Assembly: GCA_003167515.1 (NCBI GenBank)
Contig: PMSS01000069.1
Location: 1-48,279, forward strand
Source of the DNA: Acidobacterium sp.
GTDB lineage: Bacteria; Acidobacteriota; Terriglobia; Terriglobales; Acidobacteriaceae
Reading direction: 5' to 3'
DNA: 48,279 nt
This document shows positions 24,728 to 32,771 of this stretch, piece after piece. Positions within the stretch are counted from its first letter, which is position 1, and each line of letters begins with the position of its first letter. The position numbers were made by a program, and so were the translations under genes. The notes under the pieces are model-generated. The model searched no databases, had not been told where the DNA came from, and saw nothing but the letters and a program-made list of their open reading frames with translations.

Positions 24728-26272
24728 TTAGCGCGGGAGCGTCACTTCCGTCTGCAGCGCCTGCACCTTGCTGTGCTTCGTCGAATAGGTGAAGTAGATC
24801 ACCAGACCGATGACCAGCCAGATGCCGACCACCTCCCAGGTGAGCAGGGGCAAATTGACCATGAGATAAAACGCGCTGATCACGCCGAGGATGGGAATGA
24901 GTGGCACCATCGGGGTGCGGAAGGGGCGCTCCATGTCGGGATGGCGCACGCGGAGCACCCACACGCCGGCTGAGACGATGGCGAAGGCCAGCAGCGTGCC
25001 CATGTTGACCAGCTCGGCCAGCTTCCCGATAGGGAGGAACGCCGGCAGGAACGCCACGATCGTTCCCACAACGATGTTCGAGATCCACGGAGTGCGGAAT
25101 TTCGGATGAATATCGCTCGCCCACTTCCACAGCAGCCCATCGCGGGACATCGAGAAGAACACACGGCTCTGGCCGAGCAGCATCACCAGCATCACGGTAC
25201 CGAGGCCGAAGACCGCGCCGATCTTCACCAGCAGGCTGCCCCACGTCACGCCCGTTGCATCGATGCCCAGCGCCACAGGCTGCGCCACGTTCAGCTCGCG
25301 GTAGTTCACCAGGCCCGTCAGCGTCAGCGAAACGGCGATGTAGAGGATGGTGCAGATCACCAGCGATCCCAGGATGCCGATGGGCATATCCCGCTGCGGA
25401 TTCTTCGCTTCCTGAGCAGCGGTTGAAACCGCGTCGAATCCGATGTAGGCGAAGAAGACCGACGATGCGCCGGCGACGATGCCGTTGATGCCGAACGCGC
25501 CTCGACCCTGACTGGGGGGGATGAACGGATGCCAGTTGGCAGCGGCCAGGTGCGGATGGTGGAAGAGGAAGTTGATGCCGAGAACGAGGAAAATACCGAC
25601 CACAGCAAGCTTGACGAAGACGATCCCGGAGTTCAGGTTGGCGGATTCCTTGATGCCGCGAACGAGAACGGCGGTGACACCGACGATGGCGAAGAACGCG
25701 ACCAGATTACAGATGCCGACGACGTGCGGCAGGCCCGTCGTTGCAACATTCATGGGCAGCGACATGGCCGGCATCCAGTTGCCGTGATAGAGGTAAATGT
25801 CGTTGCCGTACGTCGTGGTGAAGCGGGCCAGACCCGGGCTGGGCGTGAAGCCGAGTTGCGAGAGCAGACTGAGAAAATAGCCCGACCAACCCGAAGCCAC
25901 TGTAGCCGCGCCAAACGCGTACTCCAGACACAGGTCCCAGCCGATGATCCACGCCACCAGCTCGCCCAGCGTAGCGTAGCCGTACGTATAGGCTGAACCA
26001 GCAATCGGGATGATGGACGCGAACTCCGCGTAGCAGAGGCCAGCGAAGGCGCAGGTGATGCCCGCGACGACGAAGCTCAGCGCGACCGCGGGACCTGCAT
26101 GCAGAGCAGCCGCCTGCCCCGTGAGCACAAAGATGCCCGCGCCGATAATGGCGCCGATTCCCAGCGTGATGAGATTGACCGGACCGAGCGAGCGCCGCAG
26201 CGTGTGCTCGCCTTCCTCACCGGCTTCCTTACTCAGAAGGGAAAGGGGCTTGACGGCAAAAAGCTTAACCAT
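24728..26272 (-). CDS. Amino acid permease, CAT/YhdG-type
   Basis: This 514-residue member of the APC superfamily has 12 or more membrane helices. The first helix pair holds the family motif TLGIGAIIGAGIFVLTGQAA, where backbone groups contact the substrate. Later helices include FVVAGITCAFAGLCYAEFAS and GFDAVSTAAQEAKNPQRDMP. The pattern is closest to cationic amino acid transporters, but specificity cannot be read from sequence. ATG 26272 with GGAGG is the start; it overlaps the end of the preceding permease by eight bases. Together with thiE and the HIT gene it forms one unit. Confidence 0.85.
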   Translation of the reverse strand: MVKLFAVKPLSLLSKEAGEEGEHTLRRSLGPVNLITLGIGAIIGAGIFVLTGQAAALHAGPAVALSFVVAGITCAFAGLCYAEFASIIPIAGSAYTYGYATLGELVAWIIGWDLCLEYAFGAATVASGWSGYFLSLLSQLGFTPSPGLARFTTTYGNDIYLYHGNWMPAMSLPMNVATTGLPHVVGICNLVAFFAIVGVTAVLVRGIKESANLNSGIVFVKLAVVGIFLVLGINFLFHHPHLAAANWHPFIPPSQGRGAFGINGIVAGASSVFFAYIGFDAVSTAAQEAKNPQRDMPIGILGSLVICTILYIAVSLTLTGLVNYRELNVAQPVALGIDATGVTWGSLLVKIGAVFGLGTVMLVMLLGQSRVFFSMSRDGLLWKWASDIHPKFRTPWISNIVVGTIVAFLPAFLPIGKLAELVNMGTLLAFAIVSAGVWVLRVRHPDMERPFRTPMVPLIPILGVISAFYLMVNLPLLTWEVVGIWLVIGLVIYFTYSTKHSKVQALQTEVTLPR

Positions 26273-27863
26273 TCTCGGCTGTTCCTCCTGGAATTTCCCC
26301 GGACGACGAGGCCGGCTGCGAATCGGAAACCGCTTTGCGGGACCACACGGCAAACACTGGAATGCCCAGCAGCACGATCACCAGTCCCGGCCATGTGTAC
26401 TGCGGTTTGTAGCGCAATAATACGATACAAATCCACGCCGCCATCAAAATATAGATGGCAGGCAGCACCGGATACCCGATCGCCCGATACGGCCGCTCCG
26501 CCTCAGGCCGCTTCGCCCGCAGCACAAACAGGCACAGGATGGTCAGGATGTAGAAGATCAGCTCCGTGCAGATGATGTAGTCGAGGAGCTGCCCGTACGA
26601 TCCGGAGATGCAGAGCACGCAGGTCCACAGCGCCTGCACGATCAGCGCCGCTACCGGCGTATGCCACCTGGGGTGCAACTTCCCGGCGGCCTTGAAGAAG
26701 AGCCCATCGCGGCTCATCGCGTAATACACACGAGCGCCGGCCAGGGTGAGGCCATTCGCACAGCCGAAGGTGGAAATCAGAATCGCGCCCGCCATCAGGT
26801 AGGCACCGGCGTGGGAGAAAATCTGCTGCAGCGCCGCTGTGGCCACGCGATCTTCCGAGGCATATTGAATCCCGCGCGCCGCGATGGTTGTCCCCTGCGG
26901 ATCGCCGTGCAGCGGCAGCGCCATCAGGTAGACAAAGTTCGCCAGGATGTAGAGCCCCAGCACCAGCGTTGTGCCCATCGCCAGCGACAGCGGAAGATTT
27001 CTCTTAGGATTCCGCACCTCGCCCGCTGTGTAGGTCACGTTGTTCCACGCATCGGCCGAAAACAGCGAGCCCGTCTGCACCACAGCCAGAATCGTCAGCA
27101 GACCCACCATCGCCATCGGTCCGCCTACTCCCACCTGCACGGCGTGCATGCTGTGCCAGCCCGCCCAGAAATTTGCTCCAAAATTTGCGTGGATCGCGGC
27201 CGCATTCCGGCCGAAGAAGATGCCCAGAATCACCAGCCCCAGCACAGCAGCGGTCTTTGCCGTCGTAAAGACGTTCTGGACGAGAGCGCCGAGCTTTACG
27301 CCGAAGATGTTTACCACAGCGAGCAACAGGATGATCACGATGCCCGCGAGGTTCGCGGTGCTCAAGCCGATGTCCATGTTGCCCAGCACCATCGGCCCGA
27401 CTTTCCACGCCGGAACCCGCCCAATGTGCCAAACCCAGTTTGTCGTCGAAACCGAAGGGAAGAAGACGCCGAGAAATTTGCCGAACGCCACGGCCACGGC
27501 CGCGATCGTCCCCGTCTGGATCACGAGAAACAGGGTCCATCCAAACAGGAATCCCCAGATGCGCCCCAGCGCTTCGCGCAGATAGATGTATTGTCCGCCC
27601 GCGCCCGGCATCATCGCCGCCAGTTCGCCATAACTGAGCGCGCCGATGATGGTCATCACCGCCGTAACAAGCCACGCGCCGATCAGCAACGCGGGCGATC
27701 CCACGCCGCGGCTGATATCCGCGGGGACAAGGAAGATGCCCGACCCGATCATCGACCCGACGACGATCGCCGTCGCGCTGAAGAGGCCAAGGCTCGCTAC
27801 AAAGCCTGTTTTCCCCTCCGGTTTTCCGGAAGAAGGAGCCGAAGTGGCGGACGGGGAACTCAC
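26265..27863 (-). CDS. Amino acid permease, LAT/SteT-like
   Basis: This 532-residue APC-superfamily permease is of a different subgroup from its neighbour. Helix one reads SATAIVVGSMIGSGIFLVPA and helix three has MPGAGGQYIYLREALG, which suggests an exchanger-type carrier. The ORF continues upstream through the thiE gene, but GTG 27863, 13 bases after the thiE stop, gives a normal N-terminus (VSSPSATSAPSSGKP). Its stop overlaps the start of the second permease, so the two are coupled. The substrate is unknown; a link to thiamine precursor uptake is only suggested by the neighbourhood. Confidence 0.85.
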   Translation of the reverse strand: MSSPSATSAPSSGKPEGKTGFVASLGLFSATAIVVGSMIGSGIFLVPADISRGVGSPALLIGAWLVTAVMTIIGALSYGELAAMMPGAGGQYIYLREALGRIWGFLFGWTLFLVIQTGTIAAVAVAFGKFLGVFFPSVSTTNWVWHIGRVPAWKVGPMVLGNMDIGLSTANLAGIVIILLLAVVNIFGVKLGALVQNVFTTAKTAAVLGLVILGIFFGRNAAAIHANFGANFWAGWHSMHAVQVGVGGPMAMVGLLTILAVVQTGSLFSADAWNNVTYTAGEVRNPKRNLPLSLAMGTTLVLGLYILANFVYLMALPLHGDPQGTTIAARGIQYASEDRVATAALQQIFSHAGAYLMAGAILISTFGCANGLTLAGARVYYAMSRDGLFFKAAGKLHPRWHTPVAALIVQALWTCVLCISGSYGQLLDYIICTELIFYILTILCLFVLRAKRPEAERPYRAIGYPVLPAIYILMAAWICIVLLRYKPQYTWPGLVIVLLGIPVFAVWSRKAVSDSQPASSSGEIPGGTAENG

Positions 27864-27876
27864 GTGTCCTACAGTT

Positions 27877-28575
27877 CTACTTGAAAATTTCGAGAAAGTC
27901 TTTCGCTGATTGCGCTGGCGACGGCCCCAGCCGCCCGCCCATCCCAAAAATCGCGGAAATCACCGCCATGGAGTCCGCGCCTGCCTCGTAGACCGCTGGC
28001 GCGTTCTCTCTGGTGATTCCGCCAATCGCAACCAGAGGCTTATCGGTCAGCGCACTTGCCCGCCGCACGCCTTCGAGGCCGATCACCGGGGAAGTATCGA
28101 ACTTGCTGGCCGTCGCAAACACCGGCCCAATGGCGATATAGTCCACCGGTTCGGCATCCGCGACGATAACCTGCTGGTCAGTATGGGTCGAGAACCCCAC
28201 CATGGCCATTGACCCCACCAACAAACGTGCCTGCTTCGGTGACAAATCGTCCTGACCGATATGAATCCCGTCCCATCCTGCCTCGTTCACCAGCGCAGCG
28301 CGGTCGTTCAGGATGAGCTGCATCTGGTTCGGGCCCGCTGCCTCCCGCATTGCCAGCGCGTCTGCGGATACCACGGCGTCTGCGTCGCGCTTATTCCGAT
28401 ACTGCAGGATCTCGACGCCCGCATCGGACAGCTCCCGCACCAGCCGGCGCAGCAGATTACGGCGCTTGTCGGAGTCTGCGTCCACGCCCCGCAACACCAG
28501 CTCCGCATCGAGGATCGGATACAGCCTCGGAAAACGTCCCCTATCGCCCCTGCTCCACCGAATCTGATCCATCAT
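27877..28575 (-). CDS. thiE: Thiamine-phosphate synthase
   Basis: ThiE joins the pyrimidine and thiazole halves of thiamine. The 232-residue TIM barrel shows ILQYRNKRDADAV for the pyrophosphate site, HIGQDDLSPKQARLLVG, VDYIAIGPVFATASKFD and PLVAIGGITRENAP. The start could be either methionine of MMDQIRW; the ORF-track start at 28620 overlaps a terminator. It leads into two permease genes. I looked for a TPP riboswitch in the 99 bases upstream and did not see its conserved sequences. Confidence 0.92.
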   Translation of the reverse strand: MMDQIRWSRGDRGRFPRLYPILDAELVLRGVDADSDKRRNLLRRLVRELSDAGVEILQYRNKRDADAVVSADALAMREAAGPNQMQLILNDRAALVNEAGWDGIHIGQDDLSPKQARLLVGSMAMVGFSTHTDQQVIVADAEPVDYIAIGPVFATASKFDTSPVIGLEGVRRASALTDKPLVAIGGITRENAPAVYEAGADSMAVISAIFGMGGRLGPSPAQSAKDFLEIFK

Positions 28576-28608
28576 GAGTCGCCTTTGCGCAGACGCGTGG
28601 GCAGAGAA

Positions 28609-28640
28609 AAGCCCTGCCACGCAGCAGCGTAACAGGGCCT
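28609..28640 (-). terminator. Terminator of the secreted-protein gene
   Basis: On the minus strand GCCCTG (28638-28633) pairs with CAGGGC (28616-28611) and is followed by TTTTCTC. It also has TTTTTT beyond the opposite end, so it could act in both directions. It separates the Ala/Gly/Ser-rich gene from thiE. Confidence 0.6.
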
Positions 28641-28674
28641 GTTTTTTCCGATGTGTTATAGCGGTCGGGCCGAA

Positions 28675-29595
28675 CTACTGCGGAACCACGCTCAGAGTCA
28701 TCTGCGAACCGCTCTCGAGGCTGACGTTTCTGCCGTGACCGGTCAGCATCGTCGCAGTCGACGAGCCCGCTGACCCGCCGATGCCGCCGTTCGCCGCGCC
28801 AACCGTTGCGTTCACGGTGTTGAAGGTCACGCCGTTCAGGTTTCCGACCGGCAATGCCTGCCCGGACGGCCCGGCGTTCAGCCCGGCCGTATTGTTCAGG
28901 GGCGTACCGTCCGCGGCCAGATGGCCGGCGCCATTCATAGCAGCGCCCGAAGGAACGTTGTTACCGAGGCCGCCAGCTGTCGTGCCCACCGTACCGGGGA
29001 CCGCGCCGGAGACGCCTCCCACTGATGCGTGGCCGCTGCCGCCGCTGCGCGCCATCGAATCGGCGCCCACGGGACTCATCGCGCTACTCGCCATCATGTC
29101 GTCGGAGCTGCTGGCCGCCATCGCCGCCGGCGCCGAAAGCGATTGCATCGTCGCGTGAACAGGCACCTCGCGCCCATCCTTCAGCACCGCATGATCGAAA
29201 GCAAATGCGAGGTGCGAATCATGAATGTCGTGGGATTTCGCCTGCACATCCGTCACGTGTCCGACCAGCTTCGATCCCTTCGGCAGCTTCGTGCCATCCG
29301 CCAGCCGCGCCTCACTCGTGGTTTTCGCGACTACCTGATCGCCGGCCTTCGCATCCTTCGTATCGATCTTCTTCGACAACTCAGCCGAAACATTCGTCGC
29401 CTGCGCTGCCGACGCGGGTGCCTGACCGGTCTGGGCTGCGGCGTATTCGCTCCCCGCAGCCGAAGTTTCGGCGCCACCGCTCTGCGCCGATCCCGCTGCG
29501 CTCGCCGCTCCGCTGGTCGCGGCCGATTGCGCACTGGCCGCCACAGTCATCGCCGCAACGGCAACCCATGTAGTAAACGCTGCTTTCATCTTCAT
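28675..29595 (-). CDS. Secreted Ala/Gly/Ser-rich protein, unknown
   Basis: This 306-residue protein has a signal peptide (KAAFTTWVAVAAMTVAASAQS). A disordered Ala/Ser/Gly stretch follows, then a folded segment around residues 75-155 with the pattern GDQVVAKTTSEARLADGTKL, PKGSKLVGHVTDV. The last 150 residues are low in complexity, mostly Gly, Ala, Ser and Asn. The segment resembles periplasmic or surface proteins of Acidobacteria seen near other secretion genes. No family or function was recognised. ATG 29595 is chosen because it begins the signal peptide; the upstream 69 residues of the track are not convincing. Confidence 0.7.
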   Translation of the reverse strand: MKMKAAFTTWVAVAAMTVAASAQSAATSGAASAAGSAQSGGAETSAAGSEYAAAQTGQAPASAAQATNVSAELSKKIDTKDAKAGDQVVAKTTSEARLADGTKLPKGSKLVGHVTDVQAKSHDIHDSHLAFAFDHAVLKDGREVPVHATMQSLSAPAAMAASSSDDMMASSAMSPVGADSMARSGGSGHASVGGVSGAVPGTVGTTAGGLGNNVPSGAAMNGAGHLAADGTPLNNTAGLNAGPSGQALPVGNLNGVTFNTVNATVGAANGGIGGSAGSSTATMLTGHGRNVSLESGSQMTLSVVPQ

Positions 29596-29800
29596 ACCCT
29601 CACCTGAAAATCGTTCGCGCCCGCGAAGGTCTCTGCGCAGGGCATTTGCCGCGATTCGATGCAGAATGCTCTTCTTCCGGTTGGAGTAGGCCAGCTTCCA
29701 CTTTCGGGGGATTACGGCAGGAACCACCGGCCAGTGCTTACCTGAACCGGGTCGGCAAACTGCAATGAAACTTGTGAAAGAGAAGATTCCCGAATCCGAC

Positions 29801-29832
29801 ATTGGAGGTATTCGGAGATTGGAGGTACACGG
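29801..29832. repeat. Tandem ATTGGAGGTA repeat in an intergenic region
   Basis: ATTGGAGGTATTCGG (29801-29815) and ATTGGAGGTACACGG (29818-29832) are 17 bases apart and share 13 of 15 bases. They lie between the small CxxC gene and the secreted-protein gene. A regulator site is possible. The rest of 29596-29886 shows no gene. Confidence 0.35.
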
Positions 29833-29886
29833 ATCGGGCGCACAAACAAGTCCACTGTGGCCATACCTTCAATGAAGGCGGTCGTC

Positions 29887-30099
29887 CTAGTTAAACGGGA
29901 TCGAAACCGCAGGCCTACCGACAACTACCTTGTCGTTGCAGACGTGTTTCGCCTCCAGGCGCAGCCGATCCGCCGGAGTTTTGTAGGCTCCGATGGTGGT
30001 CATGCAGAAACGGCAAACCAGAAGGGTGGAAACGCTCGCCAACCGCACCGGGGGGAGCTGCGTTGGTATTACATGCGTCGTTTTTACGGATGGGTTCAT
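29887..30099 (-). CDS. Small CxxC protein, unknown
   Basis: This 70-residue protein begins MNPSVKTTHVIPTQ. It contains LVCRFCMTTIGAYKTPADRL and later EAKHVCND, so three cysteines and one histidine could bind a metal. A strong AGGAG lies seven bases before the ATG, which supports a real gene. No family was recognised. Plus-strand ORFs over the same bases look like shadows. The 30100-30417 interval upstream holds no other clear feature. Confidence 0.5.
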   Translation of the reverse strand: MNPSVKTTHVIPTQLPPVRLASVSTLLVCRFCMTTIGAYKTPADRLRLEAKHVCNDKVVVGRPAVSIPFN

Positions 30100-30417
30100 C
30101 GCTCTCTCCTCGACAGAGTCGCGACGTGCGGGCCCTGAACCTCGATTTGTAGCTCTTTCGAAATCATTATCTCACGCAATCGTCACACGCGCGGCGCAGG
30201 CTAGTGCCAAAATTATTACAAGGAATAGTTACTAACGGGTGTCTCTATGTCCACTCCTTGCCACAACTTCGCCAACGGTGCGCGGGAAATTCCCGAAATG
30301 GGATGCATTTCCGTTTTCCACAGTTGGCTCAAATCCCTCCACATCCCGCAGATTCTTAACTCTTCCCAATTCCGAACCGATAGGTGTTCCAGGGAGAAAC
30401 TTCCCCGCGGAGACTTC

Positions 30418-31476
30418 ATGCCTGCGAACACAATTACGGTGAGCACCAGCCCCGTGGTCCTCATCGGGTGCTCCAACCCCGGCTTAACCGATTTTCTGGC
30501 TGCTACCCTGGAGTCCTGGCACTATCAGATCGAAGTGGCGCACAACGGGACCGAAGCTCTCACGCGCATAGAAGGGGCCGAGCCGGCCTCGATCGCTCTG
30601 CTGGACATGGATTTGCCCGGCCCAGGGGCGGTCGAAATCGTGTGGGAAGTTCGGCGCCGCCACGAAGAGCGCCGGACCTGGATCATCCTGTTCGGCAGTC
30701 CGGCCGGCAAGGACCAGGCCGGCAAGGATCAGGCCGGGCCGGATAGAGCCCGGACCGATCGAGCCCGGGCCGATCAAGCCCGGGCCGCCCTCGACTGTGG
30801 TGGCGACGATTTCCTCCTGGTGACAGCCGACACGGCGGATCTGAGGGTCCGCATCCGGGTCGCCGAGCGGGTGCTGGCGTTGACCAGCCGGGTTCGGAAA
30901 CAGTCGGCCGAGCTCCGCTACCACGTCACCCACGATGGCCTCACCGGCCTCTGGAATCGTGAAGCGCTCATCAGCCTGATCTTTCAGGAAACCGACCGGG
31001 TGCAACGGATGAAAACAGCGCTGAGTCTGATGCTGCTCGACCTCGATGACTTTTCCCGCGTGAATCACGATTACGGGTACGAAACCGGCGACCGCGTCCT
31101 CATCGAGTTGGCGAACCGCTTCCGCCGGCAACAGCGGAGCTACGATCTCATCGGCCGTTGTGGCGAGGATGAGTTTCTTCTCGCCCTGCCCGGGTGCAAC
31201 CTCGAAAGCGCAACCTTACTCGCCGATCGCATCCGCACGTCGATCCTCGCGCGGCCCTTCGCCCTCGATCACGACGCAACGACTCTGACCGCCAGCTTTG
31301 GTGTTGCGATCAGCCGCGGGCGTTCCCCGCTCGTGGTCCTGCGCGAAGCCGAGCGCGCCCTCGCAGAGGCGAAGCTTGCGGGCAAAAACTGCGTGCGCGG
31401 CGCCGTGCCGGGGGCGCTTTTGTCCGAACCGCTGCTCGCCCTTGACGGATCATCCTCCGAGCCAGGGGCGGACTAG
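30418..31476 (+). CDS. Receiver-like and GGDEF-domain protein, degenerate
   Basis: This 352-residue protein pairs a receiver-like domain (about residues 10-145) with a GGDEF domain (about 185-335). In the receiver the aspartate of LLDMDLPGPG is kept, but the usual N-terminal acidic pair is CS and the conserved lysine is absent. In GGDEF the signature reads GEDEF and the usual ND-GH motif is VNHDYGYETGD. It may be a weak or inactive diguanylate cyclase, or a binding protein. A five-residue tandem repeat lies in the receiver between strand 4 and strand 5. ATG 30418 with GGAG is the start; the longer ORF from 30247 looks non-coding upstream. Confidence 0.75.
   Translation: MPANTITVSTSPVVLIGCSNPGLTDFLAATLESWHYQIEVAHNGTEALTRIEGAEPASIALLDMDLPGPGAVEIVWEVRRRHEERRTWIILFGSPAGKDQAGKDQAGPDRARTDRARADQARAALDCGGDDFLLVTADTADLRVRIRVAERVLALTSRVRKQSAELRYHVTHDGLTGLWNREALISLIFQETDRVQRMKTALSLMLLDLDDFSRVNHDYGYETGDRVLIELANRFRRQQRSYDLIGRCGEDEFLLALPGCNLESATLLADRIRTSILARPFALDHDATTLTASFGVAISRGRSPLVVLREAERALAEAKLAGKNCVRGAVPGALLSEPLLALDGSSSEPGAD
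30703..30792 (+). repeat. 15-bp minisatellite in the receiver-like domain
   Basis: Six consecutive 15-base units encode AGKDQ, AGKDQ, AGPDR, ARTDR, ARADQ and ARAAL. Units one and two differ by one base. The whole lies in frame, about residues 96-125, so gain or loss of a unit would change the protein by five residues without a frameshift. Confidence 0.85.
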
Positions 31477-31579
31477 CAACCATCCTCGCGAATCGTTGAA
31501 AGATGTGGCCGTCGCAGCGAAAGAAGAGCCAACCAGTCCGGCTGAAAATGATCCTGTCCCTTAACGTTCGCGCCGGGCG

Positions 31580-31595
31580 TTGAGCCGAGGCTCAA
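31580..31595. promoter_or_regulatory. Inverted repeat upstream of the ECF sigma gene
   Basis: TTGAGCC (31580-31586), two bases, then GGCTCAA (31589-31595), a perfect 7-2-7 inverted repeat followed by TAATAATG. It lies 52 bases before the sigma gene. It could be an operator or part of a weak terminator for the gene before it. Confidence 0.4.
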
Positions 31596-31647
31596 TAATA
31601 ATGTCCACCAAACCCGCTATTTTCGCGCCTCCCTGTAAACTTGCACC

Positions 31648-32289
31648 GTGAAATCCCGTCTATCTGGTCGCATGGAAGAGATTGCCACCACCCGGGCGAG
31701 CATGCTCTCCGGGGGCTCCGGCGCCGGCAACGAGCTCGCCATTGAAAAACGGGAGCAGGCCATGCTGGAGCTCGCCGACTTCGACGAAGTCGTGCGTGTC
31801 TACCGGCCGCGCATCCTGCGCTTTCTGCTCTCTTCGCTGACGGATCGCGATGCCGCCGAGTCGCTCACCCAGGAATGCTTTATGAAAGCCTGGAGCGCAC
31901 GGCATCAGTTCCGCGGCGACTCGAGCCTGAGCACCTGGCTGACGCGCATCGCCGTCAACCTGATGCGCGACCACCTGCGCAGCCGCAGTCTGCGCTTCTG
32001 GCAAAAGACGCGCGGCACGTCGCTCGATGTGATGGACATCAGCGACTGGGTGCCTGACGGCCGCGGTACGCCGGAGAGTTTGGCCGTCGCCCGCGACCGC
32101 GTTGCCGCGGTCTGGGAAGCGGTAAGGGATTTGTCCGCGCAGCAGCGCACTGTATTCGTGCTGCGCTTTGTCGAGGAACTGGAGCTGGATGAGATTGCAG
32201 TCACCATCGGGATGAACCTCAGTACGGTGAAATCTCACCTGTATCGGGCGCTTGCCATCATTCGCGAGCGTATGGGAGGAGCGAAATGA
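31648..32289 (+). CDS. ECF sigma factor (RpoE-like)
   Basis: This 213-residue extracytoplasmic sigma factor has region 2 (VRVYRPRILRFLLSSL, ESLTQECFMKAWSARHQF) and region 4 (LSAQQRTVFVLRFVEELELDEIAV, MNLSTVKSHLYRALAIIRE). A linker with DISDWVPDGRGTPE joins them. GTG 31648 and ATG 31672 are both possible starts. The next gene starts inside its stop codon and encodes a membrane protein that is probably its regulator, and a periplasmic LTxxQ protein follows, so this is an envelope-stress unit. The target genes are not visible. Confidence 0.9.
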   Translation: MKSRLSGRMEEIATTRASMLSGGSGAGNELAIEKREQAMLELADFDEVVRVYRPRILRFLLSSLTDRDAAESLTQECFMKAWSARHQFRGDSSLSTWLTRIAVNLMRDHLRSRSLRFWQKTRGTSLDVMDISDWVPDGRGTPESLAVARDRVAAVWEAVRDLSAQQRTVFVLRFVEELELDEIAVTIGMNLSTVKSHLYRALAIIRERMGGAK

Positions 32290-32771
32290 AATTCCGCAGA
32301 GACGCTGTCGCAGACAACACGGCCAATGAGACGCGGGAAGAAGTCCGCGAAATCGCGGAGGCGCTGAGCCTCTATCGCTCGGCCATGCAGCACATTGCGG
32401 AACGCGAAGCCGCGCGTCCCCTTACTCCCGGACTCGCTCAGACGATCGCCGATCGCCGTCCCGCCAGGACCATCCCCTTCGGCCTGCTTCTGGCGCCCGC
32501 GCTTACGGCCGCAGTCGTCGCCGCTGTGCTGGTGCCGGTTTACGGCCACTTCCATCACCAACATGGTGCACCGCCCGCGCCGATCGTGATCGCTGCGCAG
32601 CAGAATCCCAACGATACCCACGCCGCGGTGGACGACACCGCGCTGATGAACCAGATCGACAGCGAAGTGTCTGAGGATGTGCCGGACGCGCTGCGGCCAC
32701 TCGCCGATCTGAGCGACCAAACCACGACCACCAGTGCTGTTTCGGAGAAGAATAATGCCACACAGGAATAG
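32286..32771 (+). CDS. Membrane protein, putative anti-sigma factor
   Basis: The 161 residues divide into a cytoplasmic N-terminal part (about 1-65), one membrane helix (residues 67-87, GLLLAPALTAAVVAAVLVPV) and a periplasmic acidic tail. No HxxxCxxC zinc motif is seen, so it is not a ZAS-type anti-sigma. Its ATG overlaps the sigma gene stop (AAATGA), which shows close coupling. The topology and position suggest an anti-sigma factor, but this is inferred from context only. Its end overlaps the start of the next gene by 17 bases. Confidence 0.65.
   Translation: MKFRRDAVADNTANETREEVREIAEALSLYRSAMQHIAEREAARPLTPGLAQTIADRRPARTIPFGLLLAPALTAAVVAAVLVPVYGHFHHQHGAPPAPIVIAAQQNPNDTHAAVDDTALMNQIDSEVSEDVPDALRPLADLSDQTTTTSAVSEKNNATQE

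Noticed and set aside
26661-27884. Plus-strand ORF of 407 residues
   Set aside because: It is antisense to the LAT-type permease and rich in His, Arg and Gln.
28576-28674. TPP riboswitch upstream of thiE
   Set aside because: The conserved CTGAGA and following elements are not present. The region holds a terminator instead.
30193-30210. Sigma54 promoter (TGGCAC on the minus strand)
   Set aside because: The spacing to the downstream GC is one base short of the sigma54 pattern.
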